Of a stretch of DNA of 64,000 nucleotides, positions 1 to 8,432 are shown in pieces. Below the pieces are notes generated by a model. It was not told where the DNA came from, searched no databases, and worked only from the letters and a program-made list of their open reading frames with translations. Position 1 is the first letter of the stretch, and every line of letters starts with the position of its first letter. Both the position numbers and the translations under genes were made by a program. Origin of the DNA: Shouchella rhizosphaerae. GTDB lineage: Bacteria > Bacillota > Bacilli > Bacillales > Bacillaceae_D. The stretch is taken from positions 178,840 through 242,839 of the forward strand of contig NZ_FRBS01000007.1 of the NCBI RefSeq assembly GCF_900142675.1, read 5' to 3'.

Positions 1-1
1 C

Positions 2-853
2 TTACTCGTCTTTAGTTTAAAAGCTGGCTTGCTCCTTTATTTTTGGTTGCCTGGCGCATACGGGGCGCCGCCTATGGCCATAGCAGCGTTGTTTGGGGCA
101 TTGCTTACCAAAGTAGGGATATATGCATTGTTCCGCTTCTTCACGATGTTGTTTTACCACGAACCAGAACTAACCCATACGATCATAGCGGTTATGGCGA
201 TTGTGACAATGGTTGGTGGCAGCATTGGAGCGGTCGCTTACAATGATTTGCGGAAAATTGTTTCTTATAATGTTGTCATCGCAGTAGGCTTTATTTTGAG
301 CGGACTTGCGATCTTCAACGAAGCGGCGATTGAAGGTTCGATCTATTACCTTGTGCATGACATGATCGTCAAAGCGTATTTGTTTTTATTAGTAGGTGTA
401 ACGATTTATTTATCAGGAACACAACGACTTGAACGGATGAGTGGCATGATTCGCAACTATCCGTTACTAGGCTGGCTGTTTTTCCTGGCAACCATTTCAC
501 TAGCTGGTATTCCGCCATTAAGTGGGTTTGTCGGCAAAGTGTTTGTCGCACAGGGTGCCATTGACGGCCAAGCGTTTGTTCTATTGGCCGTTACGCTCAT
601 TTCAAGTATATTTGTCCTTTATTCGCTGTTGCGGATTTTCCGCACTGTGTTTTGGGGCGAAACGATTATTGGCACTGACGAGATGGTTCCACTGAGAACA
701 GGCATGATCCTCCCTTGCGCTCTTCTTGGTGCAGCAACACTGGCATTAGGTCTCGGCGCTGAAAGTATTTCTGGCATTGTCCAAGATGCAGTAAATACGT
801 TGCTAAACCCACAAGTCTATATTGATGCTGTGTTAAATCGAGGAGGCGCTTAA
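2..853 (+). CDS. mrpD: Na+/H+ antiporter subunit MrpD (5' end outside window)
   Basis: Large hydrophobic subunit of the multi-subunit Mrp (Sha/Mnh) cation/proton antiporter in the cell membrane; it belongs to the complex I NuoL/M/N-like family and helps carry proton and Na+ flux for pH homeostasis. The open frame runs into the left edge, so about 283 C-terminal residues are seen. The family stretch FWLPGAYGAPP followed by ALFGALLTKVGIYAL is clear, and the remainder is a series of membrane helices ending in a short tail. It is followed at once by mrpE, mrpF and mrpG in the standard mrpABCDEFG order. Identity as D rather than A rests on this order and the motif. Confidence 0.93.
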   Translation, partial: LLVFSLKAGLLLYFWLPGAYGAPPMAIAALFGALLTKVGIYALFRFFTMLFYHEPELTHTIIAVMAIVTMVGGSIGAVAYNDLRKIVSYNVVIAVGFILSGLAIFNEAAIEGSIYYLVHDMIVKAYLFLLVGVTIYLSGTQRLERMSGMIRNYPLLGWLFFLATISLAGIPPLSGFVGKVFVAQGAIDGQAFVLLAVTLISSIFVLYSLLRIFRTVFWGETIIGTDEMVPLRTGMILPCALLGAATLALGLGAESISGIVQDAVNTLLNPQVYIDAVLNRGGA

Positions 854-888
854 GTATGGAAGGATCGACAACAAAGGGGGGTGGTTCG

Positions 889-1371
889 ATGTTCGGACAG
901 CTTTTGCTAAACATTTTGATTGCCTTTCTGTGGGTATTATTGCAAGATGAGGACCAGTTTTACTTTTCAACGTTTTTTGCCGGCTATTTAGTGGGGATCG
1001 GCATTCTTTATGTGATGCGCCGTTTCTTTTTTAACGAATTTTATTTGCATAGGCTGTTTGCGGTAGTGAAACTGTTGTTCATTTTCATCCGTGAGCTCTT
1101 TTACTCGAGCGTCGTGCTCATCAAGCAAATTTTAAGCCCAAAACTAAAAATCACCCCGGGAATTTTTACGTATCGAACAGAGTTAAAAAGTGATGTAGAG
1201 ATAACGGCCTTAGCACTTTTGCTTACGTTGACGCCTGGTTCTGTCGTGATTGAAATTTCCCCATCGAATGATGTTTTTTACATCCATGCGATGGACATCC
1301 CCGAATCTAAAAATTCGGTTCTCCGGGCAATGACTACATTTGAGAAAGCGATTATGGAGGTGACGCGATAA
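889..1371 (+). CDS. mrpE: Na+/H+ antiporter subunit MrpE
   Basis: Small membrane subunit of the Mrp antiporter, 160 residues. The N-terminus has two adjacent hydrophobic segments (residues about 2-50), and the C-terminal half carries the family's soluble domain with LLTLTPGSVVIEIS. An in-frame ATG exists at 856, but the ATG at 889 follows a strong GGGGGG-TGG type ribosome site and gives the usual MrpE length and N-terminus, so 889 is preferred. The stop codon TAA shares one base with the ATG of mrpF, which implies translational coupling. Confidence 0.92.
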   Translation: MFGQLLLNILIAFLWVLLQDEDQFYFSTFFAGYLVGIGILYVMRRFFFNEFYLHRLFAVVKLLFIFIRELFYSSVVLIKQILSPKLKITPGIFTYRTELKSDVEITALALLLTLTPGSVVIEISPSNDVFYIHAMDIPESKNSVLRAMTTFEKAIMEVTR

Positions 1372-1655
1372 TGTTTGGAATGGCGATGGTCGCATCTCTT
1401 GTGCTTTTCGCAGTAGCTATTGGCATTTGTGCGTTCAGGATTATAAAAGGGCCGACGATGCCAGATCGTGTCGTTGCCTTGGATACGATTGGCGTCAATT
1501 TAATTTCGATTGCTGCGATCGTGTCGATTATCCTTGATACAAAAGCGTTTTTGGAAGTTATTTTAATTATAGGCATTCTCGCGTTTATTAGCACCATTGC
1601 TTTCTCGAAGTTTATAGAGAGGGGTGTCATTATTGAACGCAAGCGTAACCGGTGA
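1371..1655 (+). CDS. mrpF: Na+/H+ antiporter subunit MrpF
   Basis: Small three-helix subunit of the Mrp antiporter, 94 residues, the usual length. The family segment RIIKGPTMPDRVVALDTIG is present at about residues 23-41 and holds the conserved Asp/Arg between helices 1 and 2. In Mrp complexes MrpF and MrpG link the two proton-channel halves. Its start overlaps the mrpE stop by one base, and its 3' end overlaps mrpG. Confidence 0.93.
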   Translation: MFGMAMVASLVLFAVAIGICAFRIIKGPTMPDRVVALDTIGVNLISIAAIVSIILDTKAFLEVILIIGILAFISTIAFSKFIERGVIIERKRNR

Positions 1656-2025
1656 ACTGCTGGCTTCTATTTTGATTATTGTTGGTGCGATAATGAGTGT
1701 GATTAGCGCGATTGGCATTATCCGCCTTCCTGATGTGTATACAAGGTCCCATGCCGGCACAAAAAGTGCAACGCTTGCCGTTTTGTTGACGTTGACAGGT
1801 TGCTTTATCTATTTTTGGCTTGCAGACGCTTATATTAGCATTCGCCTCATACTCGGCATTGTATTTGTGTTCTTAACAGCGCCGGTGGCGGGACATTTGA
1901 TTACGCGTGCAGCATATCGGTCTAAAGTACCACTTACGGAAGAAAGCGTAGAAGATGAACTGAAGGAAGTTTTAAACAAAGAAAATTACAACGAACCAGT
2001 TGAGCACACGGATGCAAATAAATAA
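1633..2025 (+). CDS. mrpG: Na+/H+ antiporter subunit MrpG
   Basis: Last subunit of the Mrp antiporter, about 130 residues with three predicted helices and the signature GIIRLPDVYTRSHAGTKSAT. Two in-frame starts are possible, GTG at 1624 and TTG at 1633. The TTG is preferred because the GAGAGGGGTG ribosome site lies at a normal distance from it. The gene overlaps the mrpF tail by 23 bases. The acidic C-terminal extension (about 35 residues after the last helix) is longer than in compact MrpG proteins. A GC-rich hairpin directly after the stop closes the operon. Confidence 0.9.
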   Translation: MNASVTGELLASILIIVGAIMSVISAIGIIRLPDVYTRSHAGTKSATLAVLLTLTGCFIYFWLADAYISIRLILGIVFVFLTAPVAGHLITRAAYRSKVPLTEESVEDELKEVLNKENYNEPVEHTDANK

Positions 2026-2026
2026 T

Positions 2027-2048
2027 GGGGCGTGTGCACGCCCCTTTA
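2027..2048 (+). terminator. hairpin after mrpG
   Basis: A 7-bp inverted repeat, GGGGCGT / ACGCCCC, with a 4-base loop starts two bases after the mrpG stop. Only three T follow, so it is a weak intrinsic terminator candidate. Confidence 0.5.
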
Positions 2049-2249
2049 GACTGTAGACAAACGCCCCGATCCACTAGCGTTTGTCTCGGTCAGCTGCTTT
2101 GAACTGAACAATCGTTTCCTATGCAAGGTGACCCCTGTTCTATTCGCCTCTTTTCTCGCCTTCACTTATCGGCTGACAAGTGTTTAAATGAATCTAGCGT
2201 TCGGGCTGCTGTTTTGACAGACGGCTCTTTTTTGTGGAAGTGCAAAGGG

Positions 2250-3101
2250 TTAATGGCTGTTGCCTAGACTCCCCTCCTGTTTCCAATGTGGCGTTTTGCC
2301 ATAATGCTCATAAACGGTTTTTTCATCCTCTTTTGTCAGCTCTTTTTCTTGTGAATGGGCAGGTGCCGACTCAATTTGGGCTTTACTCGTCTTGACAAGA
2401 ATCGCATGGTCATGCCAAGCAACTTCTTCGACGTCTTCCACGAGGACGAGCACAAGCTCCCGCTGCAAAAAACCTCCTGTATCAACGACAAAATAACGGA
2501 CAAGCCAGTCATCTGCTTTTTCAATGATGAAATCTACGACTTTGCCGACTTTGCCGCCCTTGGCATGAATGGTATACCCGGTTAGTTCTTCCAGGCTAAA
2601 TAGGCGAGTTTGTTCTTGGTATTGTGCTTCTGTTTGAGCTTCGTTTGCACCTGTCCGTATTGCATCGGCTGTGCCTTCCGGGTTTTTGCGCTCTGGGATA
2701 TGAACAGGCGGGATTAGCGGCGCACTTGCTGGAGAACCGGCTCCATATGTTTGATTGAGGGGGGCTGCGGGCCCAAACCAATAAAGTGGCCAGCCATAAT
2801 GCTCGTTCAGTTCCTTTTCATATTTCCGGTTAATGGGTGCATGTTCTTCTGGCTTCGGGCTATCTTTAATTTGAGCTTTCGTCGCATCAACGTCGATGGC
2901 CATGTTTTCTTTATCCACGTTCGAAAATGCATGGGGACTTAAGAGGACTTTACCGCCAAAAAACCAAGTGCGTGTATCTCCAACAAAGTAGCGAAGGTGC
3001 AACGTGTCTGCATCCACATAAAAATCAGCAAGTGAACCAAGTTCCCCATCGGTGGCGCGCATCGTGTACTTTTCGAGCGTTTTTGCATGGATCAGCATCA
3101 T
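2250..3101 (-). CDS. PRC-barrel domain protein (two domains)
   Basis: Soluble 283-residue protein with two PRC-barrel modules, roughly residues 4-75 and 165-240, joined by a variable Glu/Pro/Ala-rich linker. Recognisable pieces are LRYFVGDTRTWFFGGKVLLS in the first barrel and the repeat-related LVRYFVVDTGGF...RELVLV in the second. PRC-barrel proteins of this type occur as stress or envelope-associated proteins in bacilli and related bacteria; the exact role is not known. The ATG follows GGAGGGAG. A sigma-B-like promoter lies upstream on the same strand, which would fit a general stress protein. Confidence 0.8.
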   Translation of the reverse strand: MMLIHAKTLEKYTMRATDGELGSLADFYVDADTLHLRYFVGDTRTWFFGGKVLLSPHAFSNVDKENMAIDVDATKAQIKDSPKPEEHAPINRKYEKELNEHYGWPLYWFGPAAPLNQTYGAGSPASAPLIPPVHIPERKNPEGTADAIRTGANEAQTEAQYQEQTRLFSLEELTGYTIHAKGGKVGKVVDFIIEKADDWLVRYFVVDTGGFLQRELVLVLVEDVEEVAWHDHAILVKTSKAQIESAPAHSQEKELTKEDEKTVYEHYGKTPHWKQEGSLGNSH

Positions 3102-3133
3102 TTTCTCCCTCCAGAATTCGTATTAATGTTCGT

Positions 3134-3159
3134 ATAGCCGTTTTCGACGTAGACCAAAC
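3134..3159 (-). promoter_or_regulatory. possible sigma-B promoter of the PRC-barrel gene
   Basis: On the minus strand GTTTGG (3159-3154), a 14-base spacer and GGCTAT (3139-3134) match the sigma-B pattern GTTTAA-N12-15-GGGTAT with three mismatches in total. It lies 33-58 bases upstream of the PRC-barrel start codon. Inference by eye. Confidence 0.4.
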
Positions 3160-3226
3160 GCAAATCTTTTTTAGGAAAATCAAAAAAAGGGGTTAAAATC
3201 GAACAGCAAAAGAAGTACAATAATCT

Positions 3227-3240
3227 AGAAAGCGTTATCA
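3227..3240 (+). promoter_or_regulatory. cre-like catabolite repression site
   Basis: The 14 bases AGAAAGCGTTATCA match the CcpA-binding cre consensus TGWAANCGNTNWCA at all but the first position. The site lies 35 bases before the start codon of the sugar isomerase operon, where CcpA binding would repress transcription when preferred sugars are present. Confidence 0.6.
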
Positions 3241-3248
3241 TTTAATAT

Positions 3249-3260
3249 GAGATCGATCTC
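3249..3260 (+). promoter_or_regulatory. perfect 12-bp palindrome upstream of the sugar operon
   Basis: GAGATCGATCTC is a perfect palindrome lying between the cre-like site and the ribosome-binding site of the first sugar gene. It could be the operator of a dedicated regulator. The binding protein is unknown. Confidence 0.35.
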
Positions 3261-3275
3261 AGAGGAGGGGTAAAA

Positions 3276-4244
3276 GTGAAATTAGGCGTGTTTACTGTCC
3301 TATTTTCGGAAAAGCCGTTTGAAGAAATGCTAGACCACGTAAAAGCGCTTGGCCTAGAAACAATCGAGATTGGTACAGGAGGGTATCCTGGGAACGCGCA
3401 CTGCAATCCAGGCGAACTACTCGAAAATGAGACGAAATTGAAAGCGTTTAAAAAGGCAGTAGAGGATCGCGGTTTGACGATTTCTAGCTTAAGCTGCCAT
3501 GGCAATGCCCTAACGCCAGATGCCGATTTTGCTAATCAGTCGCATGATGCCTTTGTGAAAACAGTCCAATTGGCAGAAAAGCTAGAAGTGCCAACCGTTA
3601 CTACTTTTTCAGGAACGCCAGGCGCGTATGAAGGCGCAAAGCAGCCTAGTTGGCCTGTCGCCCCGTGGCCGAACGAGTATGGAGATATATTGAAATGGCA
3701 ATGGCAAGAAAAACTGATCCCTTACTGGAGCGAATGGGGCCAATATGCAGCTGATCACAATGTCAAGGTCGCCCTTGAACTGCATGGTGGTTTTTTAGTG
3801 CATTCGCCAGCGACGTTGTTAAAACTTCGTGAAGCGTGTGGCGAAGCGATTGGCGCAAATGTAGACCCGAGCCATTTATGGTGGCAAGGAATCGATCCAG
3901 TTGCAGCCATTAAAATTCTAGGCAAGCATAACGCCATCCACTTTTTCCATGCAAAAGATACGTACATCGATCAAGAAAATGTCAATATGCACGGTTTACT
4001 TGATATGCAATCTTACGCAAATATGCAAGATCGGGCTTGGTACTTCCGCTCAGTTGGCTATGGGCACGACCTGAAAACGTGGGCGGATATTATTAGTGCT
4101 CTGCGCCTTGTAGGTTATGACGGGGCAGTCAGCATTGAACATGAAGATGGGCTAATGTCCATTGACGAAGGTTTCCAAAAAGCCGTTGCCAATTTGCAGC
4201 AAGTTTTAATGAAAGAGCCAGCTCCAGACATGTGGTGGCTGTAA
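3276..4244 (+). CDS. sugar phosphate isomerase/epimerase (xylose isomerase-like TIM barrel)
   Basis: 322-residue member of the AP endonuclease 2 / xylose-isomerase-like TIM barrel family. Probable divalent metal ligands appear in order: Glu168 (VALELHGG), Asp197/His200 (NVDPSHLWW), His225 (IHFFHAKDT) and Glu288 (VSIEHEDG). Such enzymes isomerise or epimerise sugars, inosose or keto-sugars. It starts with GTG after GGAGGGG and is the first gene of a three-gene operon with a Gfo/Idh/MocA dehydrogenase and a second isomerase, a set used to oxidise and rearrange unusual sugars or polyols. Exact substrate unknown. Confidence 0.85.
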   Translation: MKLGVFTVLFSEKPFEEMLDHVKALGLETIEIGTGGYPGNAHCNPGELLENETKLKAFKKAVEDRGLTISSLSCHGNALTPDADFANQSHDAFVKTVQLAEKLEVPTVTTFSGTPGAYEGAKQPSWPVAPWPNEYGDILKWQWQEKLIPYWSEWGQYAADHNVKVALELHGGFLVHSPATLLKLREACGEAIGANVDPSHLWWQGIDPVAAIKILGKHNAIHFFHAKDTYIDQENVNMHGLLDMQSYANMQDRAWYFRSVGYGHDLKTWADIISALRLVGYDGAVSIEHEDGLMSIDEGFQKAVANLQQVLMKEPAPDMWWL

Positions 4245-4258
4245 GGAGGAAAAAGACA

Positions 4259-5296
4259 ATGTCGAAATTGAAAGTAGCAGTAGTTGGCTGTGGGTCGATT
4301 GCCATCCACCGCCATGTACCTGAATATGCGGCCAATCCAAATGTAGAACTGGTCGCTTTTTGTGACCTAAACATCGAAGTCGCCCAAAAACTCGCTGATC
4401 AATATGGAGTCAAGCAGGTATACGACTCCCACGAAGCGATGCTTAAAGAGGCAAAAATGGATGCAGTTAGTGTATGTACACAAAATGTGGACCATGCACG
4501 AGTGTCGATTGATGCAGCAAACGCAGGTTGCCATGTATTGTGCGAAAAACCAATGGCTACTTCGATTGAAGAAGCGCAACAAATGATTGACGCCGCTAAA
4601 GCCAACAATGTCAAGTTGATGATAGGGCACAATCAAAGGCTTATGCCGCCCCATGTAAAAGCGAAAGAAATCTTGCAATCTGGAAAAATCGGCAAGCCGT
4701 TAACATTTAAAACGACATTTGGCCATGGTGGCCCTGATTCCTGGAGCATTCAAGGCAAAGACACATGGTTCTTTCAAAAAGACAAGGCTTTTGTTGGGGC
4801 AATGGGTGATTTAGGCGTCCATAAGATTGACTTAATGCGCTGGCTTTTTGACGAAGAAGTGGCTGAAGTGGCTGCATTTGTTGAGACGCTCGATAAGGAT
4901 GCCGATGTAGACGATAATGCGACAACGTTACTGCGCATGGAAAACGGAGCCATTGGCACAATGGCGGCAAGTTGGACGTACTACAAAGGTGAAGACAACA
5001 CGACATCGATTTACGGCGAAAAAGGTGTGTTGGAAATCCACGATGATCCTAATGTCCAAGTTGTTGTAAAGCTAGCCGATGGCACCATTGAAAGGTATTC
5101 AGTGGGGGCAATTGCCACCAATGAAGCTGGAGGCCAAGTTGCAAGTGGTGTGATTGACGAGTTTGTTGATGCGATTGCCAATGACCGCATGCCTTCCATT
5201 ACAGGAGAATCGGCAATGGAATCACTACGCACTGTCCTTGCAGCGCTGGAGTCAACGAAGTCCAAAACGTTTGTGTCTGTAGCAACGATCAAATAA
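4259..5296 (+). CDS. Gfo/Idh/MocA family NAD(P)-dependent dehydrogenase
   Basis: 345-residue oxidoreductase. The N-terminal Rossmann fold shows VAVVGCGSIA and the family motif CEKPMA near residue 96, where the Lys is catalytic; GDLGVHKIDLMRWLF marks the C-terminal domain. These enzymes oxidise a sugar or inositol hydroxyl to a ketone with NAD(P). The start at 4259 is chosen because GGAGG lies just before it; an in-frame GTG at 4232 sits inside the preceding gene. The two flanking isomerases suggest the keto-sugar product is rearranged by them (inference). Confidence 0.88.
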   Translation: MSKLKVAVVGCGSIAIHRHVPEYAANPNVELVAFCDLNIEVAQKLADQYGVKQVYDSHEAMLKEAKMDAVSVCTQNVDHARVSIDAANAGCHVLCEKPMATSIEEAQQMIDAAKANNVKLMIGHNQRLMPPHVKAKEILQSGKIGKPLTFKTTFGHGGPDSWSIQGKDTWFFQKDKAFVGAMGDLGVHKIDLMRWLFDEEVAEVAAFVETLDKDADVDDNATTLLRMENGAIGTMAASWTYYKGEDNTTSIYGEKGVLEIHDDPNVQVVVKLADGTIERYSVGAIATNEAGGQVASGVIDEFVDAIANDRMPSITGESAMESLRTVLAALESTKSKTFVSVATIK

Positions 5297-5307
5297 GGGG
5301 GAAAAGC

Positions 5308-6051
5308 ATGGATAAATGGGGAATTGCCTTATTTACACTGCGTGACGAGCTGGCAAAAGACTTTAAAGGCACATTAGCAAAAGTAAAAGAAATTGGGTAT
5401 GCGGGTGTCGAATTTGCAGGTTTTGGCGGCCACTCTGCTTCAGAGATAAAAGCAATGTTAGAGGAAGTTGGTCTAGAAGCATGGTCCAGTCATGTGCCTC
5501 TTGCTCAGCTTCGTGAGTCTCTTGACGATGTACTTGCCTACCATAAAGAAGTCGGCGTTCAATATATTGTCTGTCCATACTTAACGCCAGAAGAGCGGCA
5601 GGCAAAAGACGATTACCTCGAATTGGCGAAAGATCTTGAAACGATTGGAAATGCCTGCAAAGAAGCTGGCATTGGATTTTGCTACCATAACCACGATTTC
5701 GAATTGCAAACATTCGATGGCGAGTATGCCCTTGATTTGTTGTTAAGCCAGACAACAGAGGAACATGTGCAATTAGAATGTGATACGTACTGGGTCGAGT
5801 TTGCCGGTGTGGATGCCAAACGTTACATGAACCAATACACTGGACGTGTGCCAATGGTTCATTTGAAAGACATGAAAGCAACCGATAAGTCGTTTGCCGA
5901 AGTTGGAGAGGGAACATTGGATATAAAAGACATTATCCAGGCAGGGAAAGAAGCAGGGGCTCGCTACTTTTTTGTCGAACAGGACATTTGTGAGCGTTCC
6001 CCTCTAGAAAGCATTTCAATTAGCTTTAACAACATACAACGCTTGTCTTAA
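5308..6051 (+). CDS. sugar phosphate isomerase/epimerase, second TIM-barrel enzyme
   Basis: 247-residue xylose-isomerase-like TIM barrel protein, shorter than the first enzyme of the operon. Candidate metal and substrate ligands are in HNHDFE, LECDTYWVEFAG, VHLKDM and FFVEQD, the usual His/Asp/Glu set. It is the third gene of the operon, 11 bases after the dehydrogenase and preceded by a clear AGGGGGAAAAG ribosome site. The presence of two different barrel enzymes implies two successive isomerisation or dehydration steps. Substrate not determinable from sequence. Confidence 0.85.
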   Translation: MDKWGIALFTLRDELAKDFKGTLAKVKEIGYAGVEFAGFGGHSASEIKAMLEEVGLEAWSSHVPLAQLRESLDDVLAYHKEVGVQYIVCPYLTPEERQAKDDYLELAKDLETIGNACKEAGIGFCYHNHDFELQTFDGEYALDLLLSQTTEEHVQLECDTYWVEFAGVDAKRYMNQYTGRVPMVHLKDMKATDKSFAEVGEGTLDIKDIIQAGKEAGARYFFVEQDICERSPLESISISFNNIQRLS

Positions 6052-6091
6052 AAAATGAAACGCCCAAGCCATGTGGGCGTTTCATTTTTTT
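6051..6091. terminator. bidirectional terminator
   Basis: A long stem, ATGAAACGCCC pairing with GGGCGTTTCAT, is flanked by A and T runs, so it can terminate both the sugar operon (+) and the YcaQ-like gene (-). Confidence 0.85.
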
Positions 6092-6093
6092 AC

Positions 6094-7245
6094 CTATAAT
6101 AAACAATCATAGGCAACTTGTTTTGCGCCGACACGCTTGGCTAATTGTTCCAAAGCGTGGGCAAACGCTTTTTTTCTCGTTGGAGTCCATTTGAATGACG
6201 GCTCAACCACAATGTTCTCAATATGTAAAGTAGCCGTTTCCCGATTCATTAATGGCGAAATTTGGCCAATTAGTTTTCCATGCCAGAGAATCGGCATTCC
6301 ATAGGAGCCCACTTTCCGGGCTGCTTTTGGCGTGTAAATTTCCCAGCGGTAGTGGAAGTCGTAAATATCTTGCAAACGTTCTCTCCGCCATAAAAGAGGG
6401 TCTAGCGGCGATAGGAAGGCAATGCCTTTAGGTTGGTTGTCGCTATGTGAAAGCAGCTCGTCCACATCTGTTGAAAGCACGGCATAAGGCCGTTTTACGC
6501 CCTCAATCGCCACTTCAGTCAAGACGCCCTCCTCAACAAGCTGTGCGTGCCATTTTTTTCGCATTGCAGCTCGGTGCTTCTGCCATCCATAACGGGGATC
6601 GTCAGCGCTAAATAACCGGTACGCGCGGGCATATTTAAGGAGTAACGCCCTTGTCCGTTCTTGTGTCGACAAAGGCGATTTCAAGTAATGGTTTGGAATC
6701 GCGTCTTCCGTTAATGCAAAAAACCGTTTCGCCCCCTGGCGTTTTACAACTTGGATTTGCCCTGTTAGGAAAAGCAATTGCAAGGCATGAGACGTTTCTT
6801 TAGTGGAGGCGCTGTTTGTATCCCAACCACCAATCACTTTTCGTTCGCTTTGAAAGGCGTTTGAAGCGAGAGGACCTTCGGTTGCCAGCCGGTTGAATAT
6901 GACGCGAATGGCATCCTTGTGGGCGGATAAATCGGAAGCGCAAGCTGTTAAGAGCCGCTGCCGAACATCTTCAAACAAGGGAAAGTCGGCGATCGGCAAT
7001 AAGCAGGCAGCTTGGGCGTAGTATTCGAATGCTTGCTGCTTTTCAAGCAGCTGCTCTAATTCAGCTGGGTCATACCGTTTCATTCGCAAACTTGCAGTCA
7101 AATGGTGGTTACGCTCAATAACCGCAACAGGATCAAGTTGAATCGCTTCCAAGCCATTAAGAAGGTCGGGCATGCTTGAATAGCGTGTGGCAATAAATGT
7201 TTTATGCAAAAAGGCCCGTGCCGTTTTTTTCGATATAAGAAGCAA
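6094..7245 (-). CDS. YcaQ/AlkX-family winged-helix DNA glycosylase
   Basis: 383-residue protein of the HTH_42/YcaQ family, whose E. coli member unhooks DNA interstrand cross-links and alkylated bases. The family's catalytic QxD motif is visible near residue 36 as IQLDPVAVIERNHHLT. The rest shows the expected winged-helix repeats, with FLSPLDPLLWRRERL in the C-terminal half. The start is TTG, preceded by AAAGGA at about 11 bases; no better start exists nearby. Function is inferred from the family; many homologues are annotated only as winged-helix proteins. Confidence 0.82.
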   Translation of the reverse strand: MLLISKKTARAFLHKTFIATRYSSMPDLLNGLEAIQLDPVAVIERNHHLTASLRMKRYDPAELEQLLEKQQAFEYYAQAACLLPIADFPLFEDVRQRLLTACASDLSAHKDAIRVIFNRLATEGPLASNAFQSERKVIGGWDTNSASTKETSHALQLLFLTGQIQVVKRQGAKRFFALTEDAIPNHYLKSPLSTQERTRALLLKYARAYRLFSADDPRYGWQKHRAAMRKKWHAQLVEEGVLTEVAIEGVKRPYAVLSTDVDELLSHSDNQPKGIAFLSPLDPLLWRRERLQDIYDFHYRWEIYTPKAARKVGSYGMPILWHGKLIGQISPLMNRETATLHIENIVVEPSFKWTPTRKKAFAHALEQLAKRVGAKQVAYDCLL

Positions 7246-7365
7246 TGGACGATCTGTCCTTTCTATAGAAAATGCAAGGCGACAAAAAACAAAAATAGAG
7301 GAGGAGCGTTAGCTGGCAATATAGGCTTTTCCCAGTGAGAATGGCACATCAAAATCAGCGCCAAG

Positions 7366-7998
7366 CTATGCCGCTTGGCTCCGTTGTTTTTCTTCGTTGC
7401 GGACAAATCCCGTATGGGAAAACCACATGAGTAAAAAGACGGGGACTGACACACCGAAAAAAGGAAGAACGCCTGGAAAACGAAGCATGAGTATAGAGAT
7501 ACCAAATGATGTAATTAGCATGCCTATGCTCAGAAAAGGACGAACAAGCACATGAAGGACTGCATGTTTTAATAGGCGAAAAATGGGCATCTCGTAATGG
7601 ACAAATAACGTAAACGCGTAAACGGCTGTTAATATATACAAAAGGCAAAGAAGAAGAATCGGCATGGCGAGCATCGTCACATAAGGGTTGGTATGGTTGT
7701 AAATAAACATGACATCAACGACTAGGACAAAACCAATTAGGGCGAGTATCCAGCCGAGGCGCTGTACTTTCCAATAGTCTTTTTTAAAGTACGAAAGGAA
7801 TGTTTTAAACAAAGGAATATCTGTTTCTCCACGAATCCACTGGCGGCAAATGGCAAAGGCAGCCTGTGTTGCTGGGAACAAACCGCCAACAATCAGTCCA
7901 GCAAATGTAAACCCAAGCCAAAGCAAGTTGACGATGGCAAGCCGCATGATCCACTCGGCAGCTTTGTAAATCCCTCCCATGAATCCATTCATTTCCAT
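7366..7998 (-). CDS. YesL-like DUF624 membrane protein
   Basis: About 210 residues with five or so hydrophobic helices and the DUF624 features NLLWLGFTFAGLIVGGLFPAT near the N-terminus and ALIGFVLVVDVMFIYN in the middle. Members are often found with ABC sugar importers and two-component systems, but their function is unknown. The ATG at 7998 is preferred over the GTG at 8010 because AAAGGTGG lies about 8 bases before it. It stands alone here, divergent from nothing and followed by the YcaQ-like gene on the same strand. Confidence 0.78.
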   Translation of the reverse strand: MEMNGFMGGIYKAAEWIMRLAIVNLLWLGFTFAGLIVGGLFPATQAAFAICRQWIRGETDIPLFKTFLSYFKKDYWKVQRLGWILALIGFVLVVDVMFIYNHTNPYVTMLAMPILLLCLLYILTAVYAFTLFVHYEMPIFRLLKHAVLHVLVRPFLSIGMLITSFGISILMLRFPGVLPFFGVSVPVFLLMWFSHTGFVRNEEKQRSQAA

Positions 7999-8090
7999 TG
8001 CACTAACCACCTTTTGAAAGCGTTATCCTAATTGTACCACAAAAAAAGGAAGACGGCTTATTAAATTGCCGCTCCCTTTACATCGCTCAC

Positions 8091-8399
8091 TTATTTTAAA
8101 TCTTTCACGACTTCTTTTGTTTCAATTGTCCCTAAATCATAAATGATTTGATACAACTCTTGAAGTTCATTTTGTGTGGCTTCTTTTTCTTGGTCGGCTT
8201 TCTTTTCTTGGAACGGGTGTTGAAAAACTTGCTCCTCACGAAAGTCTTCAGATCGGATTTGCTCCAGCAGCGCTTTAATTTTGTCTGCTTCCTCATCAGT
8301 TGCATAGATCTCATATTGGATCGAGTTGTCAGGCGTTTTTGTGGTCGAGAGGCGCATCATTGCCATATCAATTGTAACAAAATAACGTTTTCGGCCCAT
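8091..8399 (-). CDS. small conserved acidic protein of unknown function
   Basis: 102 residues, soluble, with a basic beginning (MGRKRYFVTIDMA) and a highly charged middle rich in Glu, Lys and Gln that is probably helical. I do not recognise a named family. The ribosome site TTGGAGGGA and the ATG are good. Directly upstream on the same strand is a strong sigma-B promoter match, so it is probably a general-stress protein. It ends in a Lys-rich tail. Confidence 0.65.
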   Translation of the reverse strand: MGRKRYFVTIDMAMMRLSTTKTPDNSIQYEIYATDEEADKIKALLEQIRSEDFREEQVFQHPFQEKKADQEKEATQNELQELYQIIYDLGTIETKEVVKDLK

Positions 8400-8432
8400 T
8401 GCAATCGTCCCTCCAATTTTTTCTGTTCCCTC

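Noticed and set aside
8017..8034. cre-like sequence upstream of the YesL-type gene (AACGCTTTCA on the minus strand)
   Set aside because: At least two mismatches to the cre consensus; not convincing, unlike the site at 3227.
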